This document shows, piece after piece, positions 55,102 to 64,000 of a stretch of 64,000 nucleotides of DNA. Source of the DNA: Mixta gaviniae (GTDB lineage: Bacteria; Pseudomonadota; Gammaproteobacteria; Enterobacterales; Enterobacteriaceae); NCBI RefSeq assembly GCF_002953195.1, contig NZ_CP026377.1:2728001-2792000 (forward strand), in the 5' to 3' direction. The position numbers were made by a program, and so were the translations under genes. The notes below the pieces were generated by a model, which saw only the letters and a list, made by a program, of their open reading frames with translations, did no database searches and was not told the DNA's origin. Position 1 is the first letter of the stretch. Every line of letters starts with the position of its first letter.

Positions 55102-55212
55102 CGGACAGGCCTGGTCCGGCGACAACGTTTCAGCCTGGCGGACAGGCCTGGTCCGGCGACAACGTTTCAGCCTGGCGGACAGGCCTGGTCCGACGACAAC
55201 GTTTCAGCCTGG
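55102..55212. repeat. 37-bp minisatellite, three copies
   Basis: Unit starting CGGACAGGCCTGGTCCGGCG and ending ACAACGTTTCAGCCTGG, in three head-to-tail copies (55102-55138, 55139-55175, 55176-55212) with a single base change in the third. Each unit contains an imperfect inverted repeat GGAC-A-GGCC-TG-GTCC. Between the convergent yedA and vsr; the last copy supplies the vsr stop codon. Confidence 0.95.
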
Positions 55213-55704
55213 CGGCTCGGTCTGTTCCGCCGGCAGCGTAAGCGGATGCATACCCTGGTGATCGATGGCGGCGTTACTCTCGCTCGCCAGAATCCACTCT
55301 TCCAGCCGGACGATGATCGCCTCGTCATCCAGCTTTAGCTTGCCGCGCAGTGCGCACTCCCACACTACCAATACTTTCCACTGCTGCTGCGTCAGCTGCT
55401 CGATATGGCGTCGATCGCGCGCCACATTACTGCCGATCTTACCCATCCAAAAGGCGGTGCGGGTGGCGGGTACCTTAAACAAATAGCAGTGATGGTGATG
55501 CCAGAAACAGCCGTGGACGAAAATGATCGCCCGCTGTTCATCCAGCACAAAATCGGGCCGTCCCGCCAGATTTTTATCCTGTACCCGATAGTGAAAGCCG
55601 CGATCGGTCAGCAGATTACCCAGACGCTGCTCAATGGCGGTATCGCGCGTGCGAATGGCGCGCATGTTCTTGCTGCGCACGGCGGCGGTATGCACATCGG
55701 CCAT
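55204..55704 (-). CDS. vsr: Very short patch repair endonuclease (Vsr)
   Basis: Nicks 5' of T in T:G mismatches that arise by deamination of Dcm-methylated cytosine. 166 residues. RSKNMRAIRTRDTAIEQRLG, GRPDFVLDEQRAIIFVHGCFWHHH with the catalytic Asp and metal-binding residues, and FWMGKIGSNVARDRR are typical. Unlike in E. coli, where vsr overlaps dcm, here it is 1.75 kb from dcm with two other genes between. Its last residues (EQTEPPG) run into the minisatellite. Confidence 0.96.
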   Translation of the reverse strand: MADVHTAAVRSKNMRAIRTRDTAIEQRLGNLLTDRGFHYRVQDKNLAGRPDFVLDEQRAIIFVHGCFWHHHHCYLFKVPATRTAFWMGKIGSNVARDRRHIEQLTQQQWKVLVVWECALRGKLKLDDEAIIVRLEEWILASESNAAIDHQGMHPLTLPAEQTEPPG

Positions 55705-55844
55705 ATTATTCCTCCTTGTGGTCTGTTAACAGTGTATGCGTCGTCGGAAGAAACCGGCAAACCGTCGTCGCGCCGGCTGCAATAATTTACAAGCCAGCCG
55801 TCGCGCGAACTGCCAGACTGCGGGTTTTATCGAGGAGAAAAACC

Positions 55845-56567
55845 ATGACGCAACTGCTGTGCTACAGCGAACCCGAGGCGACGCGCTGCGCTGCGCGGCT
55901 TACCGACTGGGGAGATGATGAAAAGGGAAGCTGGATCGCCGTCGACCGCACGGTTTTCTATCCGCAGGGCGGTGGCCAGATGTCCGACCGCGGCGCGCTG
56001 ACGCTGGGCACGCAGTCGCTGCCCTGTTCGCTGGCGCTGCTGCGCGACGGCGCGGTGCGCCATTACCTGCCCACGCTGCCGGAAAGCCTTGAGCGCGGCG
56101 CGCCGTTGCAGCTGGCTATCGATGCGCCCTTCCGCCTTATGGCGTCGCGATCGCACAGCGCCGGGCACCTGATCTCGCATGTGGTGGAAACGCTGCGCCC
56201 CGGGCTGGTGCCCGACAAAGGGCACCATTTTCTGCCGGGCGCCTATGTGGCGTTTCAGGGCGAGCTGGCTGATGAGCCGGAAAGCTTTTTACGGCTGGTG
56301 CAGCAGCAGACGGAGGCCGCCATCGCCGCCTCGCTGCCAGTGCGCATCGGCGCGAGAACGTTCAGCGACATCGCCGCGCTACGCCCTGAACTGGCGGACA
56401 AAATCCCGCAGCAGCCGCAGATCCGCACCGTCGCCATTGGCGACTATCGTCCTTTCGCCTGTGGCGGCACGCACGTGTCCCACAGCGGGGTTATCGGCGC
56501 GCTGGCGCTGCGGAAGATTAAGGTGAAAAACGGCGTACGCATAAGCTATGAGCTGTTATCCGACTGA
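55845..56567 (+). CDS. AlaX-type alanyl-tRNA editing protein
   Basis: Free-standing relative of the AlaRS editing domain that deacylates Ser- or Gly-tRNA(Ala). 240 residues from ATG 55845, with CGAGGAG upstream. The zinc/catalytic motif HSAGH (His104, His108) and the second motif CGGTHVSHSG are intact, as is FYPQGGGQMSDRG. Inserted between vsr and the araC-type gene and read opposite to both. Confidence 0.9.
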   Translation: MTQLLCYSEPEATRCAARLTDWGDDEKGSWIAVDRTVFYPQGGGQMSDRGALTLGTQSLPCSLALLRDGAVRHYLPTLPESLERGAPLQLAIDAPFRLMASRSHSAGHLISHVVETLRPGLVPDKGHHFLPGAYVAFQGELADEPESFLRLVQQQTEAAIAASLPVRIGARTFSDIAALRPELADKIPQQPQIRTVAIGDYRPFACGGTHVSHSGVIGALALRKIKVKNGVRISYELLSD

Positions 56568-56630
56568 CGACGCCAACGCCTCCGCGATACGTTGTTGCGT
56601 GGCGAAAGGCGCGACGGCAAACCTCTTCTG

Positions 56631-57451
56631 TTACCAGGCGGAAGGGGCGACGGCGAACGCCTGACGAAAGGCGCGGCTGAAGTGGCTTTGATCGTAGAAA
56701 CCCACCTCCGCCGCCACCTGCGCCACGCTGTATTCGGGCCGGCTCAGCAGGCGGCACGCCTGTTCCAGCCGTAACCGTTTCAGCCAGGCGTGCGGCGTCA
56801 TGCCGGTATGCTGCTGAAAGCGACGAAGAAACTGAAAACGGCTCAGGCCGCACAGCGTCGCCAGCGTCTGCAGCGAGAGCGGTTGGCCGAGATGCGCATA
56901 GCAGTAATCACGCACCCGCTGAAATTCACGCCGCGACAGCCCAGCCCGCCGCTAACCGGCATTGGCCGCAGCGCGCCCTGCTGAATCACCAGCGGCGCCA
57001 GCAGCAGCAGCGCGGCGGCATCGAAACGCTCCTGATACGCGGCCGCCCCGGCGTGCAGATGCCACAGCTGCCGGCTCAGCAACGGCGCATCGACAATTGC
57101 CGGGCCGCACTCAAAGCGCTGCGGTGCGTCGGTAATCTCCTGCGCCAGGGTTTGCAGCAGCGCCGGCGCAAGGCGAAAGGTTCTCAGCGTATAGCCGCCA
57201 TCCCCTTCGCGCGTGCCGGTATGCACTTCGCCGGGTGGCATGATGGCGATGCGCCCGCGCGTCAGCAGATCGGAGCGGCCGCTAAAATCCTGCCGCTGCA
57301 CGCCGTCGGCGATCAGGCCAATATGGTAATCAAGATGAAAATGGGGGGCGAAATCGGAATGGGTCAAATGCGCTTCGCCCAGCACCATGCCGGGCAACGC
57401 CTGTGGATGATAATAGCTGACGCGCTCCTGCGGCTTCTCCTGCGCGCCCAT
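56631..57451 (-). pseudogene. AraC-family regulator, frameshifted
   Basis: The start ATG 57451 shares TAATG with the dcm stop, so it is coupled to dcm. The N-terminal cupin-type sensor (FAPHFHLDYHIGLIADGVQR; IMPPGEVHTGTREGDGGYTL) reads to about residue 170. Then the frame breaks near 56938-56950 in a run of G and GC repeats, and the rest (LSRREFQRVRDYCYAHLGQP, two helix-turn-helix motifs, GFYDQSHFSRAFRQAFAVAPSAW) continues one frame over to 56631. One additional base would give an intact protein of about 273 residues. Either a recent indel or a sequencing error. Confidence 0.87.
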
Positions 57452-58860
57452 TATCGCTTGCTCACCGCCTCGGCGATCCATGGCCGCAGCAGCTGCGCCA
57501 CGGCGGCGAACACCGGCACGATGACCGAGTTGCCGAACTGGCGATAGGCCTGGGTGTCGGAGACCGGAATGCGGAACGGCCGCCCTTCCGGCGTCTCAAA
57601 TCCCATCAGCCGGGCACATTCGCGCGGCGTCAGCCTCCGCGGACGCCGCTGCTGGTTATCGGGATGGTCGAAATTGGCTTCGCCAAGGGCGCGATCCCAG
57701 CCGCGGTCGATCAGGATCTCCGAACCGTCTTTGTAGTAGCGCGCTGACAGCGTGCGCACCACACCGTGCGTGCTGGCAGGATCGAACAGGCCATAGCCGA
57801 AGCCGTTGCCACGCGCCTGATGTTTGCGCGCATAGTTATAGAGATACTTCCAGAGCGTCGGCGTCAGGATATATTTCGCGTCAACCTGCGGCTCCAGCAG
57901 CTCCGCCAGCGTACGGCGACGCTGCGGCCAGAAGCGGGAGATATCGCGCAGGGTAAAGCCCGGCTTTAGCCCCAGCTCGCGGCGGAAGCCCACCAGCACG
58001 ATGCGCTCGCGGTGCTGCGGCAGAAAATGCTGACCATCGATGATTTTCGGATCCGGCCCGGCGGCATCGGCGTCCGCCACGTCATAGCCCAGCTCGTCCA
58101 GCGTCTGCATAATGATGCGGAAGGTGTTGCCCTTATCGTGGCTTTTCAGGTTCTTCACGTTCTCCAGCACGAAGATGGCCGGCTTCTTGGCGGCGATAAT
58201 ACGCGCCACATCGAAAAAGAGCGTGCCCTGCGCCTCACAGGCGAAACCGTGCGCGCGGCCCAGCGCATTTTTTTTAGAAACCCCCGCCAGCGAAAAAGGC
58301 TGGCAGGGAAAGCCCGCCAGCAGCACATCATGATCCGGCACGCTCTGATCGATATGTCGCCAGGCGGTTTGCTCATCGATATCGGCGCGCTGGCTTAGAG
58401 TGACGTCGCGGATATCCTGATTAAAGCGGTGCTGCTGTTCGTCGCAGTACCAGTTGGCCTTATAGGTACGCACCGCATGTTTGTTCCATTCGCTGGTAAA
58501 CACGCACTGACCGCCGATAGCCTCAAAGCCGCTGCGAATGCCGCCGATGCCGGCGAAAAGATCGATAAAGCGAAAGGCGTAGTCGGGATGGTGCGCAGGC
58601 GGCGTGGGCAGCATGTGCTGTAGCAGCGCCCTCTCCTCGTCGGTCAACAGGCGCTGACGCCCCTGGCCGGTTTGCCAGCGGCTGAGCGATTCGCGCGTCC
58701 ATTCATACTGGCGCGACCGACACAATTCGGCCGCCACGGTTTTCCGATCGTAAACCGCCAGCACTTTTTGCAGCAGCTGCCTGTCTTCGATGTGCTTCCG
58801 CTGCGCATCTGCCTGCGCCTGTTGCGCCAGCGGCGGTGCCACTTCGTCAAATTCGCTCAT
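57451..58860 (-). CDS. dcm: DNA cytosine methyltransferase (Dcm)
   Basis: C5 methyltransferase for CCWGG. 469 residues, E. coli size 472. Motif [21 protein letters not shown], motif [13 protein letters not shown] with catalytic Cys186, motif [11 protein letters not shown], motif [15 protein letters not shown], motif [20 protein letters not shown]-terminal Dcm-type extension present. No restriction gene adjacent, so an orphan methylase as in E. coli. Confidence 0.97.
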   Translation of the reverse strand: MSEFDEVAPPLAQQAQADAQRKHIEDRQLLQKVLAVYDRKTVAAELCRSRQYEWTRESLSRWQTGQGRQRLLTDEERALLQHMLPTPPAHHPDYAFRFIDLFAGIGGIRSGFEAIGGQCVFTSEWNKHAVRTYKANWYCDEQQHRFNQDIRDVTLSQRADIDEQTAWRHIDQSVPDHDVLLAGFPCQPFSLAGVSKKNALGRAHGFACEAQGTLFFDVARIIAAKKPAIFVLENVKNLKSHDKGNTFRIIMQTLDELGYDVADADAAGPDPKIIDGQHFLPQHRERIVLVGFRRELGLKPGFTLRDISRFWPQRRRTLAELLEPQVDAKYILTPTLWKYLYNYARKHQARGNGFGYGLFDPASTHGVVRTLSARYYKDGSEILIDRGWDRALGEANFDHPDNQQRRPRRLTPRECARLMGFETPEGRPFRIPVSDTQAYRQFGNSVIVPVFAAVAQLLRPWIAEAVSKR

Positions 58861-59011
58861 AACTTTGCTGTTTTAGAAAAAAGTGGCGCAAGTGTAACAT
58901 CTGTTTGACCCGGCGCTCCATCAGTTAGCGTCGCGCTTTGCCGGCTTTGCGGGGTGACAACCTCTGGCTGCACCCTTACACTTGGCGCACGTTATTTTCA
59001 GGAGAGCCGAA

Positions 59012-59668
59012 ATGAGCGAAACTGACCGCCCGTTGCTGTCGCTGCCCGGCGGCGCCGATAAACTGCTGTTGCATTCCTGCTGCGCCCCCTGCTCCGGGGA
59101 GGTGATGGAAGCGCTACACGCCTCCGGCATCGACTACACCATTTTCTTTTACAACCCCAATATCCATCCGCAGAAAGAGTATCTGCTGCGCAAAGAGGAG
59201 AATATCCGCTTTGCCGAGCAGCATGGCGTTCCCTTTGTCGACGCCGATTACGATACCGACAACTGGTTCGAACGTGCCAAAGGCATGGAGTGGGAGCCGG
59301 AGCGCGGTGTGCGCTGCACCATGTGCTTCGATATGCGCTTTGAGCGTACCGCGCTTTACGCCTGGGAGCATGGCTTCCCGGTGATCTCCAGCTCGCTGGG
59401 CATTTCGCGCTGGAAGAATATGCAGCAGATCAACGACTGCGGCCAGCGCGCGGCGGCGCCTTATGAAGGCATGACTTACTGGGACTACAACTGGCGCAAA
59501 AAAGGCGGCTCGGCGCGCATGATTGAGATCAGCAAACGCGAGCGCTTCTACCAGCAGGAGTATTGCGGCTGCGTCTACTCGCTGCGCGACAGCAACCTGC
59601 ACCGCAAATCCCAGGGCCGTCCATTAATTAAGCTGGGCGTGCTTTATTACGGCGATGAGGAAAAGTAA
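59012..59668 (+). CDS. queH: Epoxyqueuosine reductase QueH
   Basis: Last step of queuosine synthesis in tRNA. 218 residues from ATG 59012, with CAGGAGAGC upstream. DUF208 cysteine motifs: [31 protein letters not shown], and [16 protein letters not shown], which hold the iron-sulfur and second metal. QueH replaces the unrelated cobalamin-dependent QueG in many bacteria. Confidence 0.94.
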   Translation: MSETDRPLLSLPGGADKLLLHSCCAPCSGEVMEALHASGIDYTIFFYNPNIHPQKEYLLRKEENIRFAEQHGVPFVDADYDTDNWFERAKGMEWEPERGVRCTMCFDMRFERTALYAWEHGFPVISSSLGISRWKNMQQINDCGQRAAAPYEGMTYWDYNWRKKGGSARMIEISKRERFYQQEYCGCVYSLRDSNLHRKSQGRPLIKLGVLYYGDEEK

Positions 59669-59796
59669 CCCCGCCGCTTCTGCCTGCGATTTGTCTTAAT
59701 TCAGCAAGAGAGACTGAAACTGCGTCCGGCGTGGTCGCTGTCACAAAATTGACACCGACTGCGCCAATACTCCTTTTTATTTTTTCGGAAAGGATT

Positions 59797-61383
59797 ATGT
59801 CGCTACTTTCAGTACTGTCCCCGCGCCTGGCGCGCCGTCCCGCTTTTCGCCTGCCCGCGTTTCTCTTCAGCCTCAGCGGCGCATTCTGGAGCTTCCTCGC
59901 CCTGTTTTGTCTGCTGCAGTGCGCCAGCGTGTTGATGATCACCCTGTCGGTCAATCACAGCCACGCCACGGTGGAAACCGCGCGGCAGCTGCATAAGCGT
60001 CAGGCGCTGCTGGAGAACGCGCGCGTCGCGCTGCTGACCGCCAGCGACAACAGCCATCGCGCCGGCATCTGGTTTATGCAGGATAAAGAGAGCGGTTCCG
60101 TCGACAGCTGGAAGCCGCTCGCTGCCAGCGCGACGCAGTCGCTGGCCGAGGCGCAATCGCTGTTTGCCCGCTACGGTGCGCCGCCGGACAGCCCGCTGAC
60201 GCAGAGCTTCATCCAGCTGACGCAGGGCCTGCAGGAGCAGCTGAAAAGCCTTAACGACAACACTATCGACGGCTTTTTTATGGTACCGATGGAGGCATTC
60301 CAGCAGCAGTTCAGCGACGCCTGGCGCGCCACGCTGACGGAGTCCGATCGGCAGGCCGGCGCCACCAACGACGCGACGCTGCATTCGCTGACCGAAAGCC
60401 GCAACCTGCTGCTGCTCTTCTCGCTGCTGTTGCTGGCGATGCTGGCGACAGCGGGATGGCTGCTGCTGCGCGGCGTACTGCGGCCGCTGAACCAGGCGGC
60501 CAGCGCGCTAAAGCATATTGCCACCGGCAACCTGACCCAGCCGCTGACACGGCGCGGCCGCCAGTCGCATGAGATGGCGCAGCTGTGGCAGGCGATGACG
60601 CAGATGCAGCAGGGCCTGCAGCATATCGTGCAGGAGATCAACGCCATTGCCGGCGCGGTGATGCAGAGCGCCGAGGGCATGGTGCGGCAGAGCGACACCC
60701 TTAATCACAGTAATCAGCAGCAGAGCAGCGCGTTTGCCCATATCTCCTCCCGCCTGTCGCGCATGGCGGAGGAGGTCGAAAACAGCAGCCGTTTTACCCA
60801 TCACGCCACCCGGCAGGTGCAGCATACCGATAGCCTGACCCAGCGCTGCGGCGAAATGGTCAATCAGGTTGATACCCATATGCAGGATATCGTGCTGGCA
60901 TCGGGCGAAATCGCCGGCATTGTTAGTCTGCTGGAGGGGTTGTCGCTGCAGACGCGGATGCTGGCGCTGAATGCGGCGATCGAATCGGCCCACGCTGGTG
61001 TTTACGGGCGCGGCTTTTCGATCGTGGCGAAAGAGATTGGCCTGTTGTCAAACCAGAGCAGCCATTCAACCCGTGAGATCGACCGGCGCATTCAGCATAC
61101 GCATCAGCATATCGCCACCGGCTCGGCGCGCGTGCAGGCACTGGAAACGCTGTATGGGGAGATCCGCACCGAGGTATCGGGCGTGGTGGTATTGCTGGCG
61201 GAGCTGGAGCAGAACGCGGCGGCGCAAAGCGAGCGCGTCGGCAAGATTGCCATGGAGATTGCGCGTATGGCGCAGCAGGTCGAGGAGAATGAGACGCTGT
61301 CACAGCAGAGCGCCCTCGCCTCGCAAACCCTGATCCAACAGGCGCAGCGCCTTGCGCAAAGCGTGCGCCAGTTCAGTCTGTAG
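59797..61383 (+). CDS. Divergent methyl-accepting chemotaxis-like protein
   Basis: 528 residues from ATG 59797, where GGAAAGGATT is the ribosome site. Helix 1 (AFWSFLALFCLLQCASVLMI), periplasmic four-helix domain (about 55-200), helix 2 (LLLLFSLLLLAMLATAGWLL), HAMP, cytoplasmic coiled coil. The tip differs from canonical receptors: LSLQTRMLALNAAIESAHAG VYGRGFSIVAKEIGLLSNQS against [30 protein letters not shown] in the other receptor of this window. No NWETF end. It may signal through a different CheA/CheW array or be degenerate. A weak sigma-28-like match (CAAA-N15-GCCAATAC) lies at 59744-59770. Confidence 0.85.
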   Translation: MSLLSVLSPRLARRPAFRLPAFLFSLSGAFWSFLALFCLLQCASVLMITLSVNHSHATVETARQLHKRQALLENARVALLTASDNSHRAGIWFMQDKESGSVDSWKPLAASATQSLAEAQSLFARYGAPPDSPLTQSFIQLTQGLQEQLKSLNDNTIDGFFMVPMEAFQQQFSDAWRATLTESDRQAGATNDATLHSLTESRNLLLLFSLLLLAMLATAGWLLLRGVLRPLNQAASALKHIATGNLTQPLTRRGRQSHEMAQLWQAMTQMQQGLQHIVQEINAIAGAVMQSAEGMVRQSDTLNHSNQQQSSAFAHISSRLSRMAEEVENSSRFTHHATRQVQHTDSLTQRCGEMVNQVDTHMQDIVLASGEIAGIVSLLEGLSLQTRMLALNAAIESAHAGVYGRGFSIVAKEIGLLSNQSSHSTREIDRRIQHTHQHIATGSARVQALETLYGEIRTEVSGVVVLLAELEQNAAAQSERVGKIAMEIARMAQQVEENETLSQQSALASQTLIQQAQRLAQSVRQFSL

Positions 61384-61668
61384 CTACTTTTTCTTTTTGC
61401 TTTTCTTCAGCAGCGAACGGATCTGCTTCAGTTCGCTGCTGGTCAGCTGCGGCGCGTCATCATCCTGCGTCTCCTCCGCCACGCTTTCCTGCAGCCCTTC
61501 CTGAGTATGCTGTGAATCGATTGCCGGATGCGGCTGAGTAAACAGGCTGGCCTGTAAACGCTGGCTCACTTCCTGGCTCAGCGACAGCTGGTTTTCCAGC
61601 GCCAACGTTTTTAGCGTCTCTTTTAGGGCGGGATCAATTTTAATTGTTAAGCTAACCGTGTCAGTCAT
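61384..61668 (-). CDS. Ribbon-helix-helix DNA-binding protein
   Basis: 94 residues from ATG 61668, with CAGGAGGAAC upstream. N-terminal RHH fold MTDTVSLTIKIDPALKETLK TLALENQLSLSQEVSQRLQA (beta strand TVSLTIKID, two helices), an acidic linker, and a very basic end KKSKKKK. Stops directly against the stop of the convergent chemoreceptor gene. No toxin partner is adjacent. Target unknown. Confidence 0.75.
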   Translation of the reverse strand: MTDTVSLTIKIDPALKETLKTLALENQLSLSQEVSQRLQASLFTQPHPAIDSQHTQEGLQESVAEETQDDDAPQLTSSELKQIRSLLKKSKKKK

Positions 61669-61737
61669 ACCGTTCCTCCTGGGTGTTTGCGTCAAGCTAG
61701 CGGAACGGGAGGAAATTTAACAGACTGTCACAAAAAT

Positions 61738-62445
61738 TTAATATTCCTCTATCACCGGCGTGAAGTCGCGCAGCACTGACTCATCCAGCGAAACCAGATC
61801 GCCCTGCAGCTCCGCGCACAGCTTGGCCATATAGGTGACGAGAAAAGCGACGTTGTGCTGCGCCAGCCGTTTCCCTTCTGCGGTCTGCATGGTATCGGGC
61901 AGACGCAGCAGTTTCTTCTGGAAGTGATCCAGCGTCCAGCTGACATCATCCAGCTGGCGATCGCGCCCTAACGGATCTTCACTGTCGAACAGCGCCCTGC
62001 CCAGCGCGCCGGAGGTGTAGAACACCCGCGCCAGCCCAATCGCCCCCAGCGACTCCAGCCGATCCGCATCCTGCACGATACGCGCTTCCAGGGTTTCCGG
62101 CGTAATGCCGGCGCTGAAGCTGTGCGCCTGCACCGCATGAGCGACGGCGTTATGCAGCGCAACGGGGAAATCGATAAAGTCTTCGCTAAGGATGCGGCGC
62201 GTCTCCACCGCCGCCTTGCTGGAAGCGAGATGGCGCTGCGGATGGTTTTTCGGCAGGTTGACCACGTCGTGAAAATAGCAGGCGGCCAGTACCACCAGCG
62301 GATCCGCCTCGGTGCCCTGCATAATATGCTGTGCGGTTTTCCAGACGCGGCGGAAATGAGCGATGTCGTGCGCCTTATCATCCTGCGGCCAGGAGGCATG
62401 CAGCCAGTTTTCGAAGCGGGATTGCCAGAGTGTCAGGGACATCAT
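61738..62445 (-). CDS. yedJ: HD-domain phosphohydrolase YedJ
   Basis: 235 residues; the first two codons are both ATG, and the second fits the GGAG spacing better. HD-domain metal ligands: [14 protein letters not shown] (H..HD region), [17 protein letters not shown] (HD), AVQAHSF, and [19 protein letters not shown] (D). Agrees with E. coli YedJ, located near dcm there as well. Substrate not known. Confidence 0.93.
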   Translation of the reverse strand: MMSLTLWQSRFENWLHASWPQDDKAHDIAHFRRVWKTAQHIMQGTEADPLVVLAACYFHDVVNLPKNHPQRHLASSKAAVETRRILSEDFIDFPVALHNAVAHAVQAHSFSAGITPETLEARIVQDADRLESLGAIGLARVFYTSGALGRALFDSEDPLGRDRQLDDVSWTLDHFQKKLLRLPDTMQTAEGKRLAQHNVAFLVTYMAKLCAELQGDLVSLDESVLRDFTPVIEEY

Positions 62446-63079
62446 CTACTCCTTCTTATTATTAGCGGACATGCTGAATGGCGAGACGGTAAACAAGCGC
62501 GGAGCCGTAAACCCTGTTGCGGATATACCCGGTTTTTGTGACAGCCCAATGACGCCGTCGACATTGTAACTTGTGTAAGTCTTTCATTAAAATTGCGATC
62601 TACATCAAGTTATAGTGATCACCTTACAAAATAACAACACATATGCAACATCTTTATTTTCCCGCCTGCAAGGTTTACTCCTAAAAAAGATAAGAAATCG
62701 TAATGATGCATCAATAAATCAGACAACAGGAGTACTGCATGTCTGACCAGCCTGTGCGATATTGGTACGGTTATGACTTAAGTCAAACTAATTAACTTAA
62801 ACGGTGTCTCTGTGCGTTGCGGCAAGGTAAGCTCCTGTAAAAATATACATTAAAGTGATGAGACGCGTATGTCATTTATCGTAAACGGTAATCTTTCTTC
62901 CAGGGGAGACGCCGGTTTCTTTTTCCGCGACCGGCAGCGCAGTTTGATAAGTGGTTCTCATGAATAATTATTGAAATGATTGCCCCCTTTTATCATGAGT
63001 AATGTTAGGATTTATCTTATTGCCTGTTCCACACAGTCATTACCGGGTACTTAAGAAAAGAAGAAAAACGAGGTATATC
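62446..63079. other. Gap between yedJ and the ASCH-like gene
   Basis: 630 AT-rich bases. Apart from one possible 18-codon ORF I see no gene, tRNA or clear terminator. It probably holds long leaders or unrecognised regulatory sequence. Confidence 0.4.
62739..62795 (+). CDS. Possible 18-residue leader peptide
   Basis: MSDQPVRYWYGYDLSQTN, preceded by ACAGGAGTACTGC, a good ribosome site. Four aromatic residues in a row region (YWYGY). No following gene within 280 bases. Could be chance. Confidence 0.25.
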   Translation: MSDQPVRYWYGYDLSQTN

Positions 63080-63742
63080 ATGAAAGAAAGGCCAATTCTG
63101 TTCTCTGAACAACGCGTGCGCGCCCTGTTGGCAGGCCAGCAAACCCAAACCCGGCGGATTATGAAGTCACAGCCTTTCGGCCCAGGACAGGATAACCATG
63201 AAGGGTGTTATGTCGTTGACGTGACCAGCAACTATCTACACGGCAAAAAGATGACGAGCATGGCGGACCTGAGCTACCAGTGTCCTTACGGCCAGCCGGG
63301 CGATCGGCTATGGGTGCGTGAAACCTGGCGCGGCCCGATTGTGCCAACCGCCGAACTCGATGCCTATGAGCGCGCTCCCGCCAGCTTTCGTCAGGCGAAA
63401 TATTGTCAGTACCGCGCCGACAGCCGCGAGCTGGGGCAGCAGCATGATGAAGAGAGCGAAACCTTCGGCTGGCAGACCGGCATCCATATGCCACGCTGGG
63501 CCAGCCGCATCGATCTGCTGATCACCGGCGTACGCGCGGAACGCATTCAGGATATCTGCGATGATGATGTGATGGCGGAAGGCGTACAGACCGATTCGCA
63601 CTTTCTGAACCACTTTTTCACCATGAACCATGAATCGATCGCGCCGAAAGAGGCCTACCGTAAAGCCTGGGAAAAACAGTATGGCGGCACCAGTTGGGAA
63701 GTGAACCCCTGGGTGTGGGTGATCGAATTTCGCCGCGTCTGA
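63080..63742 (+). CDS. Phage-type ASCH-like protein
   Basis: 220 residues from ATG 63080, with CGAGGTAT upstream. MKERPILFSEQRVRALLAGQ QTQTRRIMK at the start, CPYGQPGDRLWVRETW in the middle, IHMPRWASRIDLLITGVRAE RIQDICDDDVMAEGV, and the end WEVNPWVWVIEFRRV. This is the common prophage protein with an ASCH-like fold (KTQTRR..., W.RE.., NPWVW.IEF), here as a single chromosomal gene. RNA-related function is suggested for ASCH domains in general. Confidence 0.78.
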   Translation: MKERPILFSEQRVRALLAGQQTQTRRIMKSQPFGPGQDNHEGCYVVDVTSNYLHGKKMTSMADLSYQCPYGQPGDRLWVRETWRGPIVPTAELDAYERAPASFRQAKYCQYRADSRELGQQHDEESETFGWQTGIHMPRWASRIDLLITGVRAERIQDICDDDVMAEGVQTDSHFLNHFFTMNHESIAPKEAYRKAWEKQYGGTSWEVNPWVWVIEFRRV

Positions 63743-63848
63743 TCGCAGGCTGTGACGCCTTTCCGCTTTAGCGCGTTCAACGGTTGCGTGAAAAGCCCGG
63801 CTGCGGCATGGTACGCCGTTAATAATGTTTCGCCGAGTGAGTATTGCG

Positions 63849-64000
63849 ATGATCAAATGGCCGTGGAAAGAAAAGGCTTCCCCAGCGCCTTTGCCCTGGC
63901 AACAGGCGCTGGCGGTGCCGATCTTTGCTTCACTCCAGCCGGATGAGGAGCAGACGCTGGCACAGCTGGCACAGCGCTTTCTGCAGCAGAAGCGGCTGGT
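63849..64000 (+). CDS. mtfA: MtfA (Mlc titration factor), 5' part only
   Basis: [40 protein letters not shown] then RFLQQKRLV, cut by the window edge after about 50 of 265 residues. Matches E. coli MtfA (YeeI), a zinc peptidase that binds the glucose repressor Mlc and so controls ptsG. Confidence 0.92.
   Translation, partial: MIKWPWKEKASPAPLPWQQALAVPIFASLQPDEEQTLAQLAQRFLQQKRL

Noticed and set aside
55102..55212. CRISPR array
   Set aside because: The 37-bp units are directly adjacent without spacers.

Overview
The window is a chromosomal segment of an enterobacterium. Gene order follows the Escherichia coli flagellar region III and its flank (fliA, fliC, fliDST, amyA, yedD, fliE to fliR, rcsA, dsrB, yodD, dsrA, yedP, dgcQ, yodC, yedI, yedA, vsr, dcm, yedJ, mtfA). 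Coding sequence is GC-rich, and RcsA, the short flagellin and the flagellin-glycosylation genes point to Erwiniaceae (Pantoea, Mixta or Erwinia type). The family assignment is inference from synteny and protein likeness, not from a search.

Positions 1 to 11,200 hold fliA (sigma 28), an HNH protein, a dTDP-rhamnose operon without rmlB (rmlA, rmlC, rmlD), an AT-rich 1,227-residue glycosyltransferase with three transferase modules, and two nearly identical flagellin genes, each with its own sigma-28 promoter. Together they look like a flagellin glycosylation island. Positions 11,296 to 20,158 carry fliDST, a frameshifted amyA, yedD, and stress genes: an IraP-like anti-adapter, a DinI-like gene behind an SOS box, a cold-shock gene with a cspA-type leader, an MliC lysozyme inhibitor and several very small genes.

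Positions 20,159 to 30,895 are a decayed prophage inserted at the 3' end of fliE. A 21-bp core is repeated at both ends, and the C-terminal third of an integrase lies next to the right one. It keeps lysogenic-conversion genes (an O-antigen acyltransferase framed by 217-bp direct repeats, and a gtrABC-type glucosylation operon) and the wrecks of a tailspike and a KilA-N gene. It also holds a string of tiny ORFs and a strongly structured candidate RNA.

Positions 30,876 to 42,243 are the intact divergent fliE / fliFGHIJK and fliLMNOPQR clusters (export apparatus, MS ring, C ring, ATPase). After them come rcsA with an RcsAB box, a chemoreceptor ending in NWETF, a triplicated terminator, dsrB, yqaE, a candidate sRNA, yodD and the DsrA sRNA. 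DsrA, the IraP-like protein, RcsA and the diguanylate cyclase DgcQ together form a switch between motility and sessile or stress states.

From 47,235 on there is a glucosyl/mannosyl-phosphoglycerate synthase and phosphatase pair, dgcQ, an orphan RecA-cleavable-type phage repressor next to a holin-like gene with matching dyad operators, yodC, yedI and yedA. A 37-bp minisatellite, vsr, an AlaX-like editing gene, a frameshifted araC-type gene and dcm follow, then queH, a divergent chemoreceptor, a ribbon-helix-helix protein, yedJ, a phage-type ASCH-like gene and the start of mtfA at the right edge.
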